Origin: Oceanimonas aquatica
Lineage (GTDB): Bacteria; Pseudomonadota; Gammaproteobacteria; Enterobacterales; Aeromonadaceae
DNA: 64,000 bases
Reading direction: 5' to 3'
NCBI RefSeq assembly: GCF_030732065.1
Contig: NZ_JAVBHX010000002.1
Location: forward strand, 124,001-188,000
The translations under genes were made by a program, and so were the position numbers. The notes beneath the pieces are model-generated. The model was not told the DNA's origin. It was given only the letters and a program-made list of their open reading frames with translations, and made no database searches. Positions 17,976-26,823 of this stretch are shown one piece after another (the first letter of the stretch is position 1; every line of letters begins with the position of its first letter).

Positions 17976-18024
17976 TCACTATATGTTGTGTGTATATGCT
18001 AGATCGATACACAACATATTGTAA
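17976..18024 (-). promoter_or_regulatory. Pair of NrdR boxes upstream of nrdG
   Basis: Two 16-base boxes, 17976-17991 (TCACTATATGTTGTGT, 14 of 16 to the NrdR consensus ACACWATATATWGTGT) and 18009-18024 (ACACAACATATTGTAA, 13 of 16). Their starts are 33 bases apart, about three helical turns, the usual NrdR spacing. NrdR represses ribonucleotide reductase operons. Confidence 0.82.
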
Positions 18025-18052
18025 CGGTGTGGTTGGGTGATTTGCGCTTTCA

Positions 18053-18066
18053 CTGATCTGGATCAG
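18053..18066. promoter_or_regulatory. FNR-like site between nrdG and creA
   Basis: CTGATCTGGATCAG matches the FNR core TGAT-N4-ATCA perfectly, with C/G instead of T/A at the outer positions. It lies about 90 bases upstream of nrdG and about 80 upstream of creA. Anaerobic activation of nrdGD would fit. Confidence 0.5.
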
Positions 18067-18147
18067 CTTTGTGTAACGGTCGCTGCAATTGGCCTCGGGG
18101 CCGGCTTTGTGTTATCACAACCGGTAACTTCACCAACAAGGAATGGC

Positions 18148-18615
18148 ATGAAAAACAAGTGCATGGCGGTGCTGCTGGCAGCCCTGGGGCTGGCCGGCTG
18201 CGATAACAATGAGGTGGGTGATGTATCCCTGGGGCTGTTCACCACCAAGGACATCAAAATCGAGGTACTGACGGATCCGGAGGTGCCCGGCGTGACCTGC
18301 CACATGTCCAACATAGTGGCGGATCTGGATCTGGCCGATCCGTCCGACATGTCCATCAGCTGTCGCCAGACCGGCGAGATCACCCCGGCCATGCTGGCTC
18401 ACATCGACCGTTCCAAAAGCGGCGACATCGTGTTCAAAAAATCCAAGAGCATCTTTCTCAAGAGCCTGAAAATTCGGCGCATCTTTGATGAAACCAGTCA
18501 GAGCCTGCTCTATATCGCCTACAGCACCAAGGAAACCAGCGGCAGCTACAAACACTCCATGTCGACGGTACCCTTGTGGGGCACGGCGGCCTATCAGGCA
18601 CCAGGCAAGCCCTGA
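18148..18615 (+). CDS. creA: CreA-family protein, predicted lipoprotein
   Basis: 155 residues from ATG 18148 with an AAGGAA ribosome site; longer in-frame starts would bury the signal peptide. The signal peptide ends in a lipobox LAGC (Cys18), so the mature protein is probably a lipoprotein, whereas E. coli CreA has an ordinary signal peptide. The CreA core is clear: IKIEVLTDPEVPGVTCHMS, SISCRQTGEI, IVFKKSKSIFLKSLKIRRIFD and LLYIAYSTK. Function in the family is unknown. Confidence 0.88.
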   Translation: MKNKCMAVLLAALGLAGCDNNEVGDVSLGLFTTKDIKIEVLTDPEVPGVTCHMSNIVADLDLADPSDMSISCRQTGEITPAMLAHIDRSKSGDIVFKKSKSIFLKSLKIRRIFDETSQSLLYIAYSTKETSGSYKHSMSTVPLWGTAAYQAPGKP

Positions 18616-18631
18616 GTCTAAGGCAGACAGC

Positions 18632-18770
18632 AAGCAGACAACGCCGGTGTTGCCCGAAGCAGCAGTGGGGATTGCCGGAGCCGACCATAAAATGCCATGG
18701 ATGGCATTTTCGAGCGTTACAAGGAAGTACTCGAAGCGTGTCGGCGGAGTGCAACTGCGCTGATGCTTCG
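18632..18770 (-). repeat. Dispersed ~139-bp intergenic repeat, copy 2
   Basis: Reverse-complement partner of 10131-10269 with equal length and no gaps in a by-eye alignment. The same ATGCCATCCATGGCAT core is at about 18692-18707 on the minus strand. It lies between creA and uvrB. Confidence 0.85.
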
Positions 18771-18817
18771 CGTTGCGTCCTTTCTGTCGACTTCTGACTA
18801 CGAGACAGGCAGACAGA

Positions 18818-18854
18818 TTGCCGCTGCGCGGCAAGTTGCGGGCAGGCTGCCCGC
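18818..18854 (-). other. Two tandem GC-rich hairpins after uvrB
   Basis: TTGCCGC-TGC-GCGGCAA (18818-18834) and GCGGGCA-GGC-TGCCCGC (18838-18854) lie side by side just downstream of the uvrB stop. Neither has a T-run; they may block exonucleases or act as weak terminators. Confidence 0.55.
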
Positions 18855-18866
18855 GCTCCCTGTGCA

Positions 18867-20867
18867 TCAACTGCGGATCAGTTGCTCCCTGAGGGCATGA
18901 ATGCGGTCCCGCACCTCGGCGGCCTGCTCGAATTCCAGGTTCTGGGCGTGGGCCAGCATTTGTTGCTCCAGCTCGTCAATCTGATGGCTGAGCTCTTTGG
19001 CGCTGGGCAGGTGTTCCGGCAGCGGCGTTTTCTCCTTGGCCCGTTTTGAACCCACTCGTTTGGTGCCGTCCAGATCCATCACATCGGTAATGCGCTTGTT
19101 AAGGCCGCGCGGCACTATGCCGTGCTCCTCGTTAAAGGCCTGCTGTTTGGCCCGGCGCCTTTCGGTTTCCCCCATGGCGGCGGCCATGGAGCGGGTCACC
19201 CGGTCGGCGTAGAGAATGGCCTTGCCGTTAAGGTTTCGCGCCGCCCGGCCAATGGTCTGGATCAGCGAACGCTCGGAGCGCAAAAAGCCTTCCTTGTCGG
19301 CATCGAGAATGGCCACCAGGGACACTTCCGGCATGTCCAGGCCTTCCCGCAGCAGGTTGATGCCCACCAGCACATCAAACTCGCCCAGGCGCAGATCGCG
19401 AATGATCTCCATGCGTTCCACGGTGTCGATGTCGGAGTGCAGATAGCGCACCTTGACGCCGTGCTCGTTGAGGTACTCGGTCAGATCCTCCGCCATGCGC
19501 TTGGTGAGCGTGGTTACCAGTACCCGCTCGCCTTTCTCCACTCGCAGCCTGGCTTCCGACAACAGATCGTCCACCTGGGTGGCCACCGGCCGCACTTCCA
19601 GTTCCGGATCGAGCAGGCCGGTGGGGCGCACCACCTGCTCGGCGATGTCGTCACCGGATTTGTCGAGCTCATAAGGGCCGGGGGTGGCCGACACAAACAC
19701 CGTCTGCGGCATCAGCGCCTCGAACTCCTCAAAGCGCAGGGGTCTGTTATCGAGCGCCGAGGGCAGGCGGAATCCGTATTCCACCAGGGTTTCCTTGCGC
19801 GAACGGTCGCCCTTGTACATGCCCCCTATCTGGGGCACGGTGACGTGGGATTCGTCGATGATCAGCAGACCATCGCCAGGCAGGTAGTCAAACAGGGTGG
19901 GCGGCGGCTCACCTTCCGCCCGGCCGGAAAGGTAGCGGGAGTAGTTTTCAATGCCGGAGCAATAACCCAGCTCCTGGATCATCTCGATGTCGAACTGGGT
20001 GCGCTGGCTGATGCGCTGCTCTTCCAGCAGCTTGTTGGCCGAGAGCAGCTGGGCCTTGCGCTCCTGAAGCTCCACTTTAATGTGCTCAATGGCCTCCATC
20101 AGGGTTTCCCGCGGGGTCACATAGTGAGTCTTGGGGTAGATGGTAAAGCGCGCCAGGGTTTGCAGCACGGCGCCGGTCAGCGGGTCGAACAGGCTGAGGC
20201 GCTCGATTTCATCGTCGAACAACTCCACCCGCACCGCCTGATCATCCGATTCGGCGGGAAAGATATCGATCACCTCGCCGCGCACGCGAAAGGTACCACG
20301 CTGAAAGGCAGCGTCATTGCGGGTGTATTGTAGCTCCGCCAGCCGGCGCAGCATGTCCCGCTGCTCCAGCACATCACCGGTGCGCAGGTGCAGCATCATG
20401 CTGAGGTAGGACTGGGGATCCCCCAGGCCATAGATGGCCGACACCGATGCCACAATAATCACATCACGCCGCTCCATCAGCGCCTTGGTGGCCGACAGTC
20501 GCATCTGCTCGATGTGATCGTTGATGGAGGCATCCTTTTCAATAAAGGTATCGGTGGTGGGTACATAGGCTTCGGGCTGGTAATAGTCGTAGTAGGAAAC
20601 GAAATATTCCACCGCGTTATGGGGAAAGAATTCCTTCATCTCGCCATAAAGCTGGGCCGCCAGCGTCTTGTTGGGCGCCAGCACCATGGTGGGCCGGTCA
20701 AGGGTGGCAATGACGTTGGCCATGGTGAAGGTCTTGCCCGAGCCGGTCACCCCCAGCAGGGTCTGGTGCGCCAGCCCGGATTCTATACCGTCCAGCAACT
20801 GCGCAATGGCGGTGGGCTGATCGCCGCCGGGTTGATAATCGCTCACCAGTTCAAACGTTTTGCTCAT
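18867..20867 (-). CDS. uvrB: Excinuclease ABC subunit B
   Basis: 666 residues, standard length. Helicase-like damage-verification subunit of nucleotide excision repair. Walker [15 protein letters not shown] is near residue 39, the damage-probing beta-hairpin [16 protein letters not shown] near 90, the DExD-type IIDESH near 338, and helicase motif [11 protein letters not shown] near 540. The C-terminal UVR motif ([21 protein letters not shown]) binds UvrC. No good LexA box was found upstream. Confidence 0.97.
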   Translation of the reverse strand: MSKTFELVSDYQPGGDQPTAIAQLLDGIESGLAHQTLLGVTGSGKTFTMANVIATLDRPTMVLAPNKTLAAQLYGEMKEFFPHNAVEYFVSYYDYYQPEAYVPTTDTFIEKDASINDHIEQMRLSATKALMERRDVIIVASVSAIYGLGDPQSYLSMMLHLRTGDVLEQRDMLRRLAELQYTRNDAAFQRGTFRVRGEVIDIFPAESDDQAVRVELFDDEIERLSLFDPLTGAVLQTLARFTIYPKTHYVTPRETLMEAIEHIKVELQERKAQLLSANKLLEEQRISQRTQFDIEMIQELGYCSGIENYSRYLSGRAEGEPPPTLFDYLPGDGLLIIDESHVTVPQIGGMYKGDRSRKETLVEYGFRLPSALDNRPLRFEEFEALMPQTVFVSATPGPYELDKSGDDIAEQVVRPTGLLDPELEVRPVATQVDDLLSEARLRVEKGERVLVTTLTKRMAEDLTEYLNEHGVKVRYLHSDIDTVERMEIIRDLRLGEFDVLVGINLLREGLDMPEVSLVAILDADKEGFLRSERSLIQTIGRAARNLNGKAILYADRVTRSMAAAMGETERRRAKQQAFNEEHGIVPRGLNKRITDVMDLDGTKRVGSKRAKEKTPLPEHLPSAKELSHQIDELEQQMLAHAQNLEFEQAAEVRDRIHALREQLIRS

Positions 20868-21018
20868 GTACCCTGCCTCCTCGCTATGCGAAGCCAGTGT
20901 ACCCCCGACCGGTGTTTTTAGGCAAAAAACGACGCGGATGGCTTTAGTTAATGAAAAGCCATTTGGGGCTTGACCCGCCTGAGCAAGGCACGTATTATTC
21001 GCGGCCTCTTCACGAGAT

Positions 21019-21094
21019 TCCCCCTTAGTTCAGTCGGTAGAACGGCGGACTGTTAATCCGTATGTCGCTGGTTCGAGTCCAGCAGGGGGAGCCA
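21019..21094 (+). tRNA. tRNA-Asn (anticodon GTT)
   Basis: 76 nt with encoded CCA. The acceptor stem TCCCCCT pairs with AGGGGGA (21084-21090). The D-arm holds AGTTCAGTCGGTAGA; the anticodon loop CTGTTAA has GTT at 21052-21054; the T-arm has GGTTCGAGTCC. Confidence 0.98.
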
Positions 21095-21177
21095 CTTTTC
21101 GCCTTTCGGCCCTTGACTTATCCACTTCGTCAACAATTTCATTCAGCAAAAATTCACAAGTTAGTGCTTTTGCTCCA

Positions 21178-21214
21178 TCCCTCGCCGGTGTTCATAAACC
21201 GAGCGGGATTTTTT
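21178..21214 (+). terminator. Probable terminator of tRNA-Asn
   Basis: Imperfect hairpin TCCC...CGGT / ACCG...GGGA followed by six T residues, about 85 bases after the tRNA. Confidence 0.5.
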
Positions 21215-21574
21215 CGTTGCAATTTATAAATAACTGATTTTTCAGGGTTTATTTATTGGCTGTTTTTTTACCGCCTTAATTGAAAGCCGCGCCCTGTCTG
21301 GCTTCTCACCGGTTCCGCTCACGCAATCCACACCCTTATCCACAGAAATGGTGGATAACCTGCCCCACCCCTTTCCCAACAAGGCTTTCGGCGGCTGTGT
21401 ATAACCGGGAGCAGTTTAAGTGCCGAACGAAACACCAAACGACCGGTATGTTTTCAGGCCCCGGATTTGATCGAATGATTACAGACAGAATGGCGGCAAA
21501 GCCATGAAAAGGGCTCACTCGATGTGTTTTTTATTCCCTTTGGCACTGAATACATCACCAAAGCGTGAAAAGCC
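21215..21574. other. AT-rich gene-free gap with DnaA-box cluster
   Basis: No supported gene. The first 75 bases are strikingly AT-rich (TTTATAAATAACTG..., GTTTATTTATTGG). DnaA-type boxes follow at 21336-21404. No integrase, att duplication or insertion sequence is visible beside the tRNA. Confidence 0.6.
21336..21404. promoter_or_regulatory. Cluster of DnaA-type boxes
   Basis: Plus strand TTATCCACA at 21336-21344 (perfect), minus strand TTATCCACC at 21350-21358 (one mismatch), minus strand TTATACACA at 21396-21404 (fits TTATNCACA). A further TTATCCACT lies at 21118-21126. The first two face each other, so TTATCCAC and GTGGATAA also form an 8-bp inverted repeat. Confidence 0.6.
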
Positions 21575-23071
21575 TCATTGTGATGACGCTTGCCGCGCAC
21601 GCATGGCCCTGGCCACCGCCTCGGCGCGGGCACCCAGCACTACCTGCAGGTGGCGTTCACCCAGGCGTACCACTCCCCTAGCGCCCAGCGTTCTGAGCCG
21701 GGCGTCGTCTGCCAGGGCGGTATTTTTCAGAACAAGCCGCAACCGGGTAATACAGGCATCTATGTGTTCGATGTTGCCGGCTCCCCCCAGGGCGGCAATA
21801 AAGGCATCGGCATTCCCTTCGGCGCTACCGGTCTCTTTCTTCACGCTGGCCTCGGCATCCCGGCCGGGCGTGGGCAGATTCAGGACGCGGATCAGGCCAT
21901 AAAATACCGTGAAATAAATCGAGGCCACCACCAGACCCAGCCCCACCAGCCGCCAGGGGTGAGTGGCCAGCCCCCAGTTCAGCACCAGATCAAACAGGCC
22001 GGCGGAAAAGCCAAAACCGTGCAGCACGCCCAGACCGTTGGCCGCCACCAGCGTCAGCCCGGTCAGCAGGGCATGCAGCACGTACAACAGCGGCGCCAGA
22101 AACATAAAGGTGAATTCCAGCGGCTCGGTAATGCCGGTAAGCAAGGAGGTCAGCGCCACCGACAGCAACAAACCGCCTACCCCGGCACGCCGGCCTTTGG
22201 GTGCCGCCAATACCATGGCCAGCGCCGCTGCCGGCAGCCCAAACATCATCACCGGAAAAAAGCCCGCCATAAAGGCCCCGGCGGTGGGATCGCCGGCAAA
22301 AAACCGGTTCAGATCCCCCCGGGTCACCTCGTCGGCAATCCGGGTAATGCTGGCGCCGTCCACCCCGGGCACGGCCCCGCCCGGGCTGAGGGTACCTGCC
22401 AGCGCCGGTGACAGGCAGATATTCTGCAACAGACCCGCCGCTTCATAACTCACCTTGATACACTCGCCCAGACCAAACCAGAACAGGGAATTGAGCACAT
22501 GGTGCAGCCCCACCGGGATCAGCGCCCGGTTAAGCACACCATAGGCAAACTGCCCCCATGAGCCGGAGCTGGCCACGGCCTGGCCAAAGGCGTCGATGGC
22601 CTGCTGTATGGCCGGCCATACCAGCCCCACCACCACGGCCGCCAGCAGGCAAAACAGCCCGGTCATGATCGGCACCAGCCGTTTGCCGCCGAAGAAGCCG
22701 AGATAGTCGGGCAGCCGCACGGCGTGAAAGCGGTTGTAGCTGTGACCGGCGATGATGCCGGCGATAATGCCGCCAAAAAACGACAGCTCAATACCGGCAT
22801 TCAGGGTAACCACGGCGCCGGTCAGCACCAGATAGCCCACAGCGCCGGCCAGGGCCGCCGCCCCCGCATCGTCCCTGGCCAGCCCCACGGCAATGCCAAG
22901 GGCAAACAGCAGTGGCAGTTGATCGAAAATGGCGGCCCCCGCCGCCGCCATAAAAGGTATACTGAGCAGATCCGGCTGCCCGAGACGCAACAACAGGGCC
23001 GCCACCGGCAGGGTGGCAATGGGCAGCATCAGGGCCTTGCCCAGGGTTTGCAGGTATCCCAACAGGTTCAC
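21575..23071 (-). CDS. nagE: N-acetylglucosamine-specific PTS transporter, IIC-IIB without IIA
   Basis: 498 residues from GTG 23071, preceded by GGGAG six bases upstream; a longer in-frame extension is not PTS-like. An N-terminal IIC domain with about ten membrane segments (LLGYLQTLGKALMLPIATLPVAALLLRLG; SGGGIAGIIAG-type and GITEPLEF motifs) is followed by a IIB domain with the phosphorylated Cys440 in DACITRLRL. E. coli NagE has a third IIA domain (648 residues in all); here IIA must come from another protein. Imports and phosphorylates GlcNAc. Divergent from nagB. Confidence 0.9.
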   Translation of the reverse strand: MNLLGYLQTLGKALMLPIATLPVAALLLRLGQPDLLSIPFMAAAGAAIFDQLPLLFALGIAVGLARDDAGAAALAGAVGYLVLTGAVVTLNAGIELSFFGGIIAGIIAGHSYNRFHAVRLPDYLGFFGGKRLVPIMTGLFCLLAAVVVGLVWPAIQQAIDAFGQAVASSGSWGQFAYGVLNRALIPVGLHHVLNSLFWFGLGECIKVSYEAAGLLQNICLSPALAGTLSPGGAVPGVDGASITRIADEVTRGDLNRFFAGDPTAGAFMAGFFPVMMFGLPAAALAMVLAAPKGRRAGVGGLLLSVALTSLLTGITEPLEFTFMFLAPLLYVLHALLTGLTLVAANGLGVLHGFGFSAGLFDLVLNWGLATHPWRLVGLGLVVASIYFTVFYGLIRVLNLPTPGRDAEASVKKETGSAEGNADAFIAALGGAGNIEHIDACITRLRLVLKNTALADDARLRTLGARGVVRLGERHLQVVLGARAEAVARAMRARQASSQ

Positions 23072-23126
23072 GGTGTTCTCCCTGTGCTGGCGAGCCAGTC
23101 CGCTGGCCCATGGTAAGAAAACGACA

Positions 23127-23149
23127 CTTTTTTTATTATAAAAAACAAC
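23127..23149. promoter_or_regulatory. AT-rich candidate NagC operator/promoter region
   Basis: A T7-ATTAT-A6 block in the 100-base nagE/nagB divergent spacer, in otherwise GC-rich DNA. NagC and Mlc sites are AT-rich imperfect palindromes of this kind. The exact operator cannot be fixed by eye. Confidence 0.4.
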
Positions 23150-23171
23150 ATTGCCCCTAAAGGTTTCAGAC

Positions 23172-23975
23172 ATGCGCCTGCTCCCCCTGGCCGACGCCGA
23201 ACAGGTTGGCCGACGGGCCGCCCGCCACATTGCCAGCCGTATTCGGGTGTTCGCGCCCAGCGCAAAACGCCCCTTTGTACTCGGCCTGCCCACCGGCAGC
23301 ACGCCCCTGCCAACCTACCGGGCCCTGATCCGGTTATACCAGGCGGGCGAGCTCAGCTTTCGTTACGTGGTGACCTTTAATATGGATGAATACGTGGGTC
23401 TGCCCCAAACGCACCCTCAACGCTACCGTGCCTTTATGCACGAACAGCTGTTCAGCCACATTGATATTCCTGCGGATCACATTCATCTGCCCGAGGGCAT
23501 GGCCGGCGATCTGCAGGCCGAATGCCACCGCTACGAAGCCCGGCTCGCGCAATACGGTCCGGTACGGCTGTTTCTGGCGGGCGTGGGAAGCAATGGCCAT
23601 CTGGCCTTTAACGAGCCCGGCTCCTCACCGACCTCGCGCACCCGGGTGGTTGAGCTCACCGAGGACACCCGCCGGGCCAATGCCCGCTTTTTTGACGACG
23701 ACCCGGCGCTCGTGCCTGCCCGGGCCCTGACCGTGGGCCTGGGCACCCTGCTGGATGCCGAGGAAATCGTGTTACTGATCACCGGTGCCCACAAGGCGCG
23801 CGCCCTGCAGGCAGTGACAGAGGGTCCGGCAAGCCCGCAATGGCCGGTGTCGGCACTGCAACGCCACCCCAATACCCTGATTTTCTGTGATGCCGATGCC
23901 ACGTCCGCGCTTCACCCCAACACCCTGCGCCATTTTCAGCAACGCGAAGCCGAGCGGCTTTGCTGCCCGGAGTAA
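23172..23975 (+). CDS. nagB: Glucosamine-6-phosphate deaminase
   Basis: 267 residues from ATG 23172 (MRLLPLADAEQV). Converts glucosamine-6-phosphate to fructose-6-phosphate and ammonia. Visible motifs: GLPTGSTPLPTYRALI, catalytic Asp in VTFNMDEYVGL, and GVGSNGHLAFNEPGSS with the catalytic His and Glu. The residue equal to E. coli Asp141 is Asn here; Bacillus NagB also has Asn at that place, so activity is still expected. nagA follows after three bases. Confidence 0.95.
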   Translation: MRLLPLADAEQVGRRAARHIASRIRVFAPSAKRPFVLGLPTGSTPLPTYRALIRLYQAGELSFRYVVTFNMDEYVGLPQTHPQRYRAFMHEQLFSHIDIPADHIHLPEGMAGDLQAECHRYEARLAQYGPVRLFLAGVGSNGHLAFNEPGSSPTSRTRVVELTEDTRRANARFFDDDPALVPARALTVGLGTLLDAEEIVLLITGAHKARALQAVTEGPASPQWPVSALQRHPNTLIFCDADATSALHPNTLRHFQQREAERLCCPE

Positions 23976-23978
23976 GCC

Positions 23979-25121
23979 ATGTACGCCCTGACCCACTGCA
24001 CCCTGTTTGATGGTAATCGCCTGCACAGCAACACCGCCCTGGTGATCGAGGGGGAGCGCATTGCCGCCCTGGTGCCCGAAGAGCAACTGGATACCGAGCT
24101 TGAGCAAATCAGCCTGCACGGTGCCGTGCTCAGCGCCGGCTTTATTGATCTGCAGCTCAACGGCTGCGGCGGCGTCATGTTCAACAGCGACATCAGCGCC
24201 GACACCCTCGACACCATGCACGCCGCCAACCTCAAGGCGGGCACCACCACCTTTCTGCCGACCCTTATTACCTGCCCCGACGACCATATGCGCCGGGCGG
24301 TGGCCGTGGTGCGAGACTACATGACGCGCCACCCTGACCGGGTGCCAGGCCTGCACCTGGAAGGCCCCTACACCAATCTGGCCCGGCGAGGCATTCATCC
24401 GGCGGCACAGATCCGGGCGCTCGACACAGACATGCTGGCATTTTTGTGTGACCACGCCGCCACCATTGCCATGCTGACCCTGGCGCCCGAGGTGAACGAT
24501 TCAGGCCATCTGGCACGGCTGAAGGCCGCCGGCATTCGGCTGGCCATGGGTCACACCGGCGCCGACTACGACCAGGCCATGGCGGGCTTTGAGGCCGGCA
24601 TCGGCTTTGCCACTCATCTCTACAATGCCATGACGCCCACCGCCAACGGCCGCCAGCCCGGCGCCGTGGGCGCGGTGTTTGACGCCCCCAATGTGGGCGC
24701 CGGCATTATCGTCGACGGCCATCATGTGCATTACGCCAATGTGCGCCTGGCCCACCGAGTGCTGGGGAAAAGGCTGTGCCTGGTGACCGACGCCACCGCC
24801 GCCGCCGGCGCACCGGCGGGCTTTACGCACTTCGACTTTTGCGGCGCCACCGTGTTTCTGCGCGACGGCAAGTGCGTGGATGAACACGGCACCTTGGGCG
24901 GCTCGGCGCTGACCATGATCGAGGGGGTGAAAAACCTGGTGCAGCAGGCGGGCCTGAGCCTGGAAAATGCACTCGCCATGGCCAGCCGCAACCCGGCCCG
25001 GGTGCTTGGGCTGGAACGGCATATCGGCATGGCCTCTCCCGGCCGGGTCGCCAATCTGGTAGCATTCGACGCACATTTCAATGTGGTTACCACTGTCGTC
25101 AACGGACAATTTTCATCATGA
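23979..25121 (+). CDS. nagA: N-acetylglucosamine-6-phosphate deacetylase
   Basis: 380 residues. Amidohydrolase that removes acetate from GlcNAc-6-phosphate. GFIDLQLNGCGGVMFN, HLEGPYTNLARRGIHP, MGHTGADYDQ, ATHLYNAMTP and LVTDATAAAGAP carry the metal-binding and catalytic residues, the last with the catalytic Asp. It lies second in nagB-nagA-nagC-yciH and overlaps nagC by four bases. Confidence 0.96.
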   Translation: MYALTHCTLFDGNRLHSNTALVIEGERIAALVPEEQLDTELEQISLHGAVLSAGFIDLQLNGCGGVMFNSDISADTLDTMHAANLKAGTTTFLPTLITCPDDHMRRAVAVVRDYMTRHPDRVPGLHLEGPYTNLARRGIHPAAQIRALDTDMLAFLCDHAATIAMLTLAPEVNDSGHLARLKAAGIRLAMGHTGADYDQAMAGFEAGIGFATHLYNAMTPTANGRQPGAVGAVFDAPNVGAGIIVDGHHVHYANVRLAHRVLGKRLCLVTDATAAAGAPAGFTHFDFCGATVFLRDGKCVDEHGTLGGSALTMIEGVKNLVQQAGLSLENALAMASRNPARVLGLERHIGMASPGRVANLVAFDAHFNVVTTVVNGQFSS

Positions 25122-26332
25122 CCCACGGACAAATCGCCAACGTCGATCTGGTCAAACAGGTCAACAGCTCGGCCGTGTATCGGCTTATCGACAGCAGGGG
25201 CCCCATTTCCCGGGTACGCATCGCCGAGCTCAGTCATCTGGCGCCGGCCAGCGTGACCAAGATCACCCGCGCCCTGCTGGAGCAGGGACTGATCCAGGAG
25301 CTTGAGCATCAGGCCTCCACCGGCGGCCGGCGCGCCATCTCGCTGACGACGGTGACCCGGGATTTTTATCTGGTGTCGGTCAAGCTGGGCCGGGAGGAGC
25401 TGCAACTGACCCTGTACGATCTGGCCGGTCAGCACCATGCCCATCAGGTACTGCCTTTTCCCCGCCGGGAGCGCGACGTGCTGCTGGCCGCCCTGCACCG
25501 GCACATTGCCGACTTTATGCAGCGCCATGCCGGCACTCACCGGCTGATGGCCGTGGCCGTGATCATGCCCGGGCTCACCGACGCCCAGGCCGGCCGGGTG
25601 ATCCACCACCCCAGCTACCCGCTGGCCGGCGTACCGCTGGCCCAGGCCCTTGGCGATGCCCTGGGGCTGCCGGTATTTATCGGCAACGACATTCGCGCTC
25701 AGGCCCTGGCCGAGCATTATTACGGCGCCTCAAAAGACAGTCTGGATTCGGTGCTGGTGAGCGTGCATCACGGCGTGGGGGCCGGCATCATTACCGAAGG
25801 CCGCATCTTCAAGAGTCAGGGCCGGGACGTGGCGGAAATCGGCCATATTCACATGGACCCATTGGGGGATCGCTGCGATTGCGGCAATGTCGGCTGCCTG
25901 GAAACCATGGTGGCCGATGCCGCCCTGTTGCATCAGGCCAGCCGCATGCTGGCCCAGGGCTACGACAGCAGCCTGGCCGGCCAGGCGCTGACCATGAGCG
26001 CACTGTGCCAGGCGGCGCTGGCCGACGACCGGCTGGCGCTCACCATTCTGCGCCGGGCCGCCGAGCGCCTGGGACAGGCGGTGGCCATAGTGGTGAACCT
26101 GTTCAACCCGCAACAGGTGCTGCTGAGCGGCGCCCTGTGTGAGGCCGAGGAGATCGTATTCCCCATCATCAACCGGGCCATTACCCATCAGTCCCTGCCC
26201 GGCTTTCATCAGGGTCAGCCCATTATTCGTGCTCGCTTTCAGGATGATCAGACCATTGGCGGTCTGGCCCTGGTCAAGCGCGCCCTGCTGGAAGGCGAGC
26301 TGTTGCAACGCATTATGGAGCCAAAATCATGA
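25118..26332 (+). CDS. nagC: ROK-family transcriptional repressor NagC
   Basis: 404 residues. N-terminal winged helix (about 10-70: RGPISRVRIAELSHLAPASVTKITRALLEQGLI) and a C-terminal ROK sugar-binding domain with zinc motif CDCGNVGCLET (about 250). Represses nag genes and is relieved by GlcNAc-6-phosphate, its known ligand in E. coli. Start ATG 25118 overlaps the nagA stop; the yciH ATG overlaps the nagC stop. Confidence 0.94.
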   Translation: MTHGQIANVDLVKQVNSSAVYRLIDSRGPISRVRIAELSHLAPASVTKITRALLEQGLIQELEHQASTGGRRAISLTTVTRDFYLVSVKLGREELQLTLYDLAGQHHAHQVLPFPRRERDVLLAALHRHIADFMQRHAGTHRLMAVAVIMPGLTDAQAGRVIHHPSYPLAGVPLAQALGDALGLPVFIGNDIRAQALAEHYYGASKDSLDSVLVSVHHGVGAGIITEGRIFKSQGRDVAEIGHIHMDPLGDRCDCGNVGCLETMVADAALLHQASRMLAQGYDSSLAGQALTMSALCQAALADDRLALTILRRAAERLGQAVAIVVNLFNPQQVLLSGALCEAEEIVFPIINRAITHQSLPGFHQGQPIIRARFQDDQTIGGLALVKRALLEGELLQRIMEPKS

Positions 26333-26646
26333 GCAATATCGTTTTCAGTACCGATCCCGACTGGCAACCGCAGCAAAACGGCGGCCAGTCAGACTCAGGG
26401 CTGTTTCCCGACGATGGCATTGTGCGCCTGCGCCGGGAAACCAAGGGCCGCAAGGGTGCCGGTGTCATTTGCGTGTATGGCATCGGCTCCGACCGGGTCG
26501 GCGAGGTAGCCAAGAAGCTCAAGAAGCAGCTGGGTACCGGTGGTGCCGTGAAAAAGGGCGTAATCGAAATTCAGGGTGATCGCCTCGAGCAGATCAGGCA
26601 ATGGCTGGAAAAAGCCGGCTTTACCGTGAAGCAGGTGGGTGGCTGA
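26329..26646 (+). CDS. yciH: SUI1/eIF1-like translation factor YciH
   Basis: 105 residues, standard for bacterial YciH. The C-terminal SUI1 domain (about 35-105) shows RRETKGRKGAGVICVYGIG, KKLKKQLGTGGAVKKGVIEIQGD and the family end KAGFTVKQVGG. E. coli YciH can affect start-site fidelity in vitro. It overlaps nagC by four bases and is the last gene of the nag operon, an unexpected partner. Confidence 0.93.
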   Translation: MSNIVFSTDPDWQPQQNGGQSDSGLFPDDGIVRLRRETKGRKGAGVICVYGIGSDRVGEVAKKLKKQLGTGGAVKKGVIEIQGDRLEQIRQWLEKAGFTVKQVGG

Positions 26647-26699
26647 GCACAAGGGCCTTGAACTTGCGAGCCAAATGAATAAAATACCGCTTTCCCTGC

Positions 26700-26818
26700 T
26701 CAAGGGGGAGTAGTCGCTATCGGAGCCATTCCGAAGACGGTCGTCAACATAGTTGGTGCAAAATCACCATGGTGGCCGTGACCTTTAGGGGTTTGACGAG
26801 ACCTTTGACAGACGAGTG
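26700..26818 (+). promoter_or_regulatory. yybP-ykoY (manganese) riboswitch aptamer
   Basis: Conserved first loop GGGGAGTAG (26704-26712) and second conserved block GACGAGACCTTTGA (26805-26818). UCAAGGG (26700-26706) and CCUUUGA (26812-26818) pair as the closing helix, bringing the two Mn2+-binding loops together as in known members. It lies before a TMEM165/GDT1 family transporter, a usual partner of this riboswitch. Confidence 0.92.
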
Positions 26819-26823
26819 CCGAT

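Noticed and set aside
20868..21018. LexA box upstream of uvrB.
   Set aside because: No CTG-N10-CAG palindrome with an AT-rich centre was found by eye.
21336..21404. Chromosomal origin of replication.
   Set aside because: No dnaA, mnmG or other origin genes and too few boxes; a titration or reactivation locus fits better.
21019..21574. Integrated prophage or island at tRNA-Asn.
   Set aside because: No integrase and no duplicated tRNA 3' end; a resident nag locus follows.
23571..23640. NagB with Asn at the position of E. coli Asp141, as a dead enzyme.
   Set aside because: Bacillus-type active NagB enzymes also carry Asn there (GQNGHIGFNEPG), so it is not evidence of inactivity.
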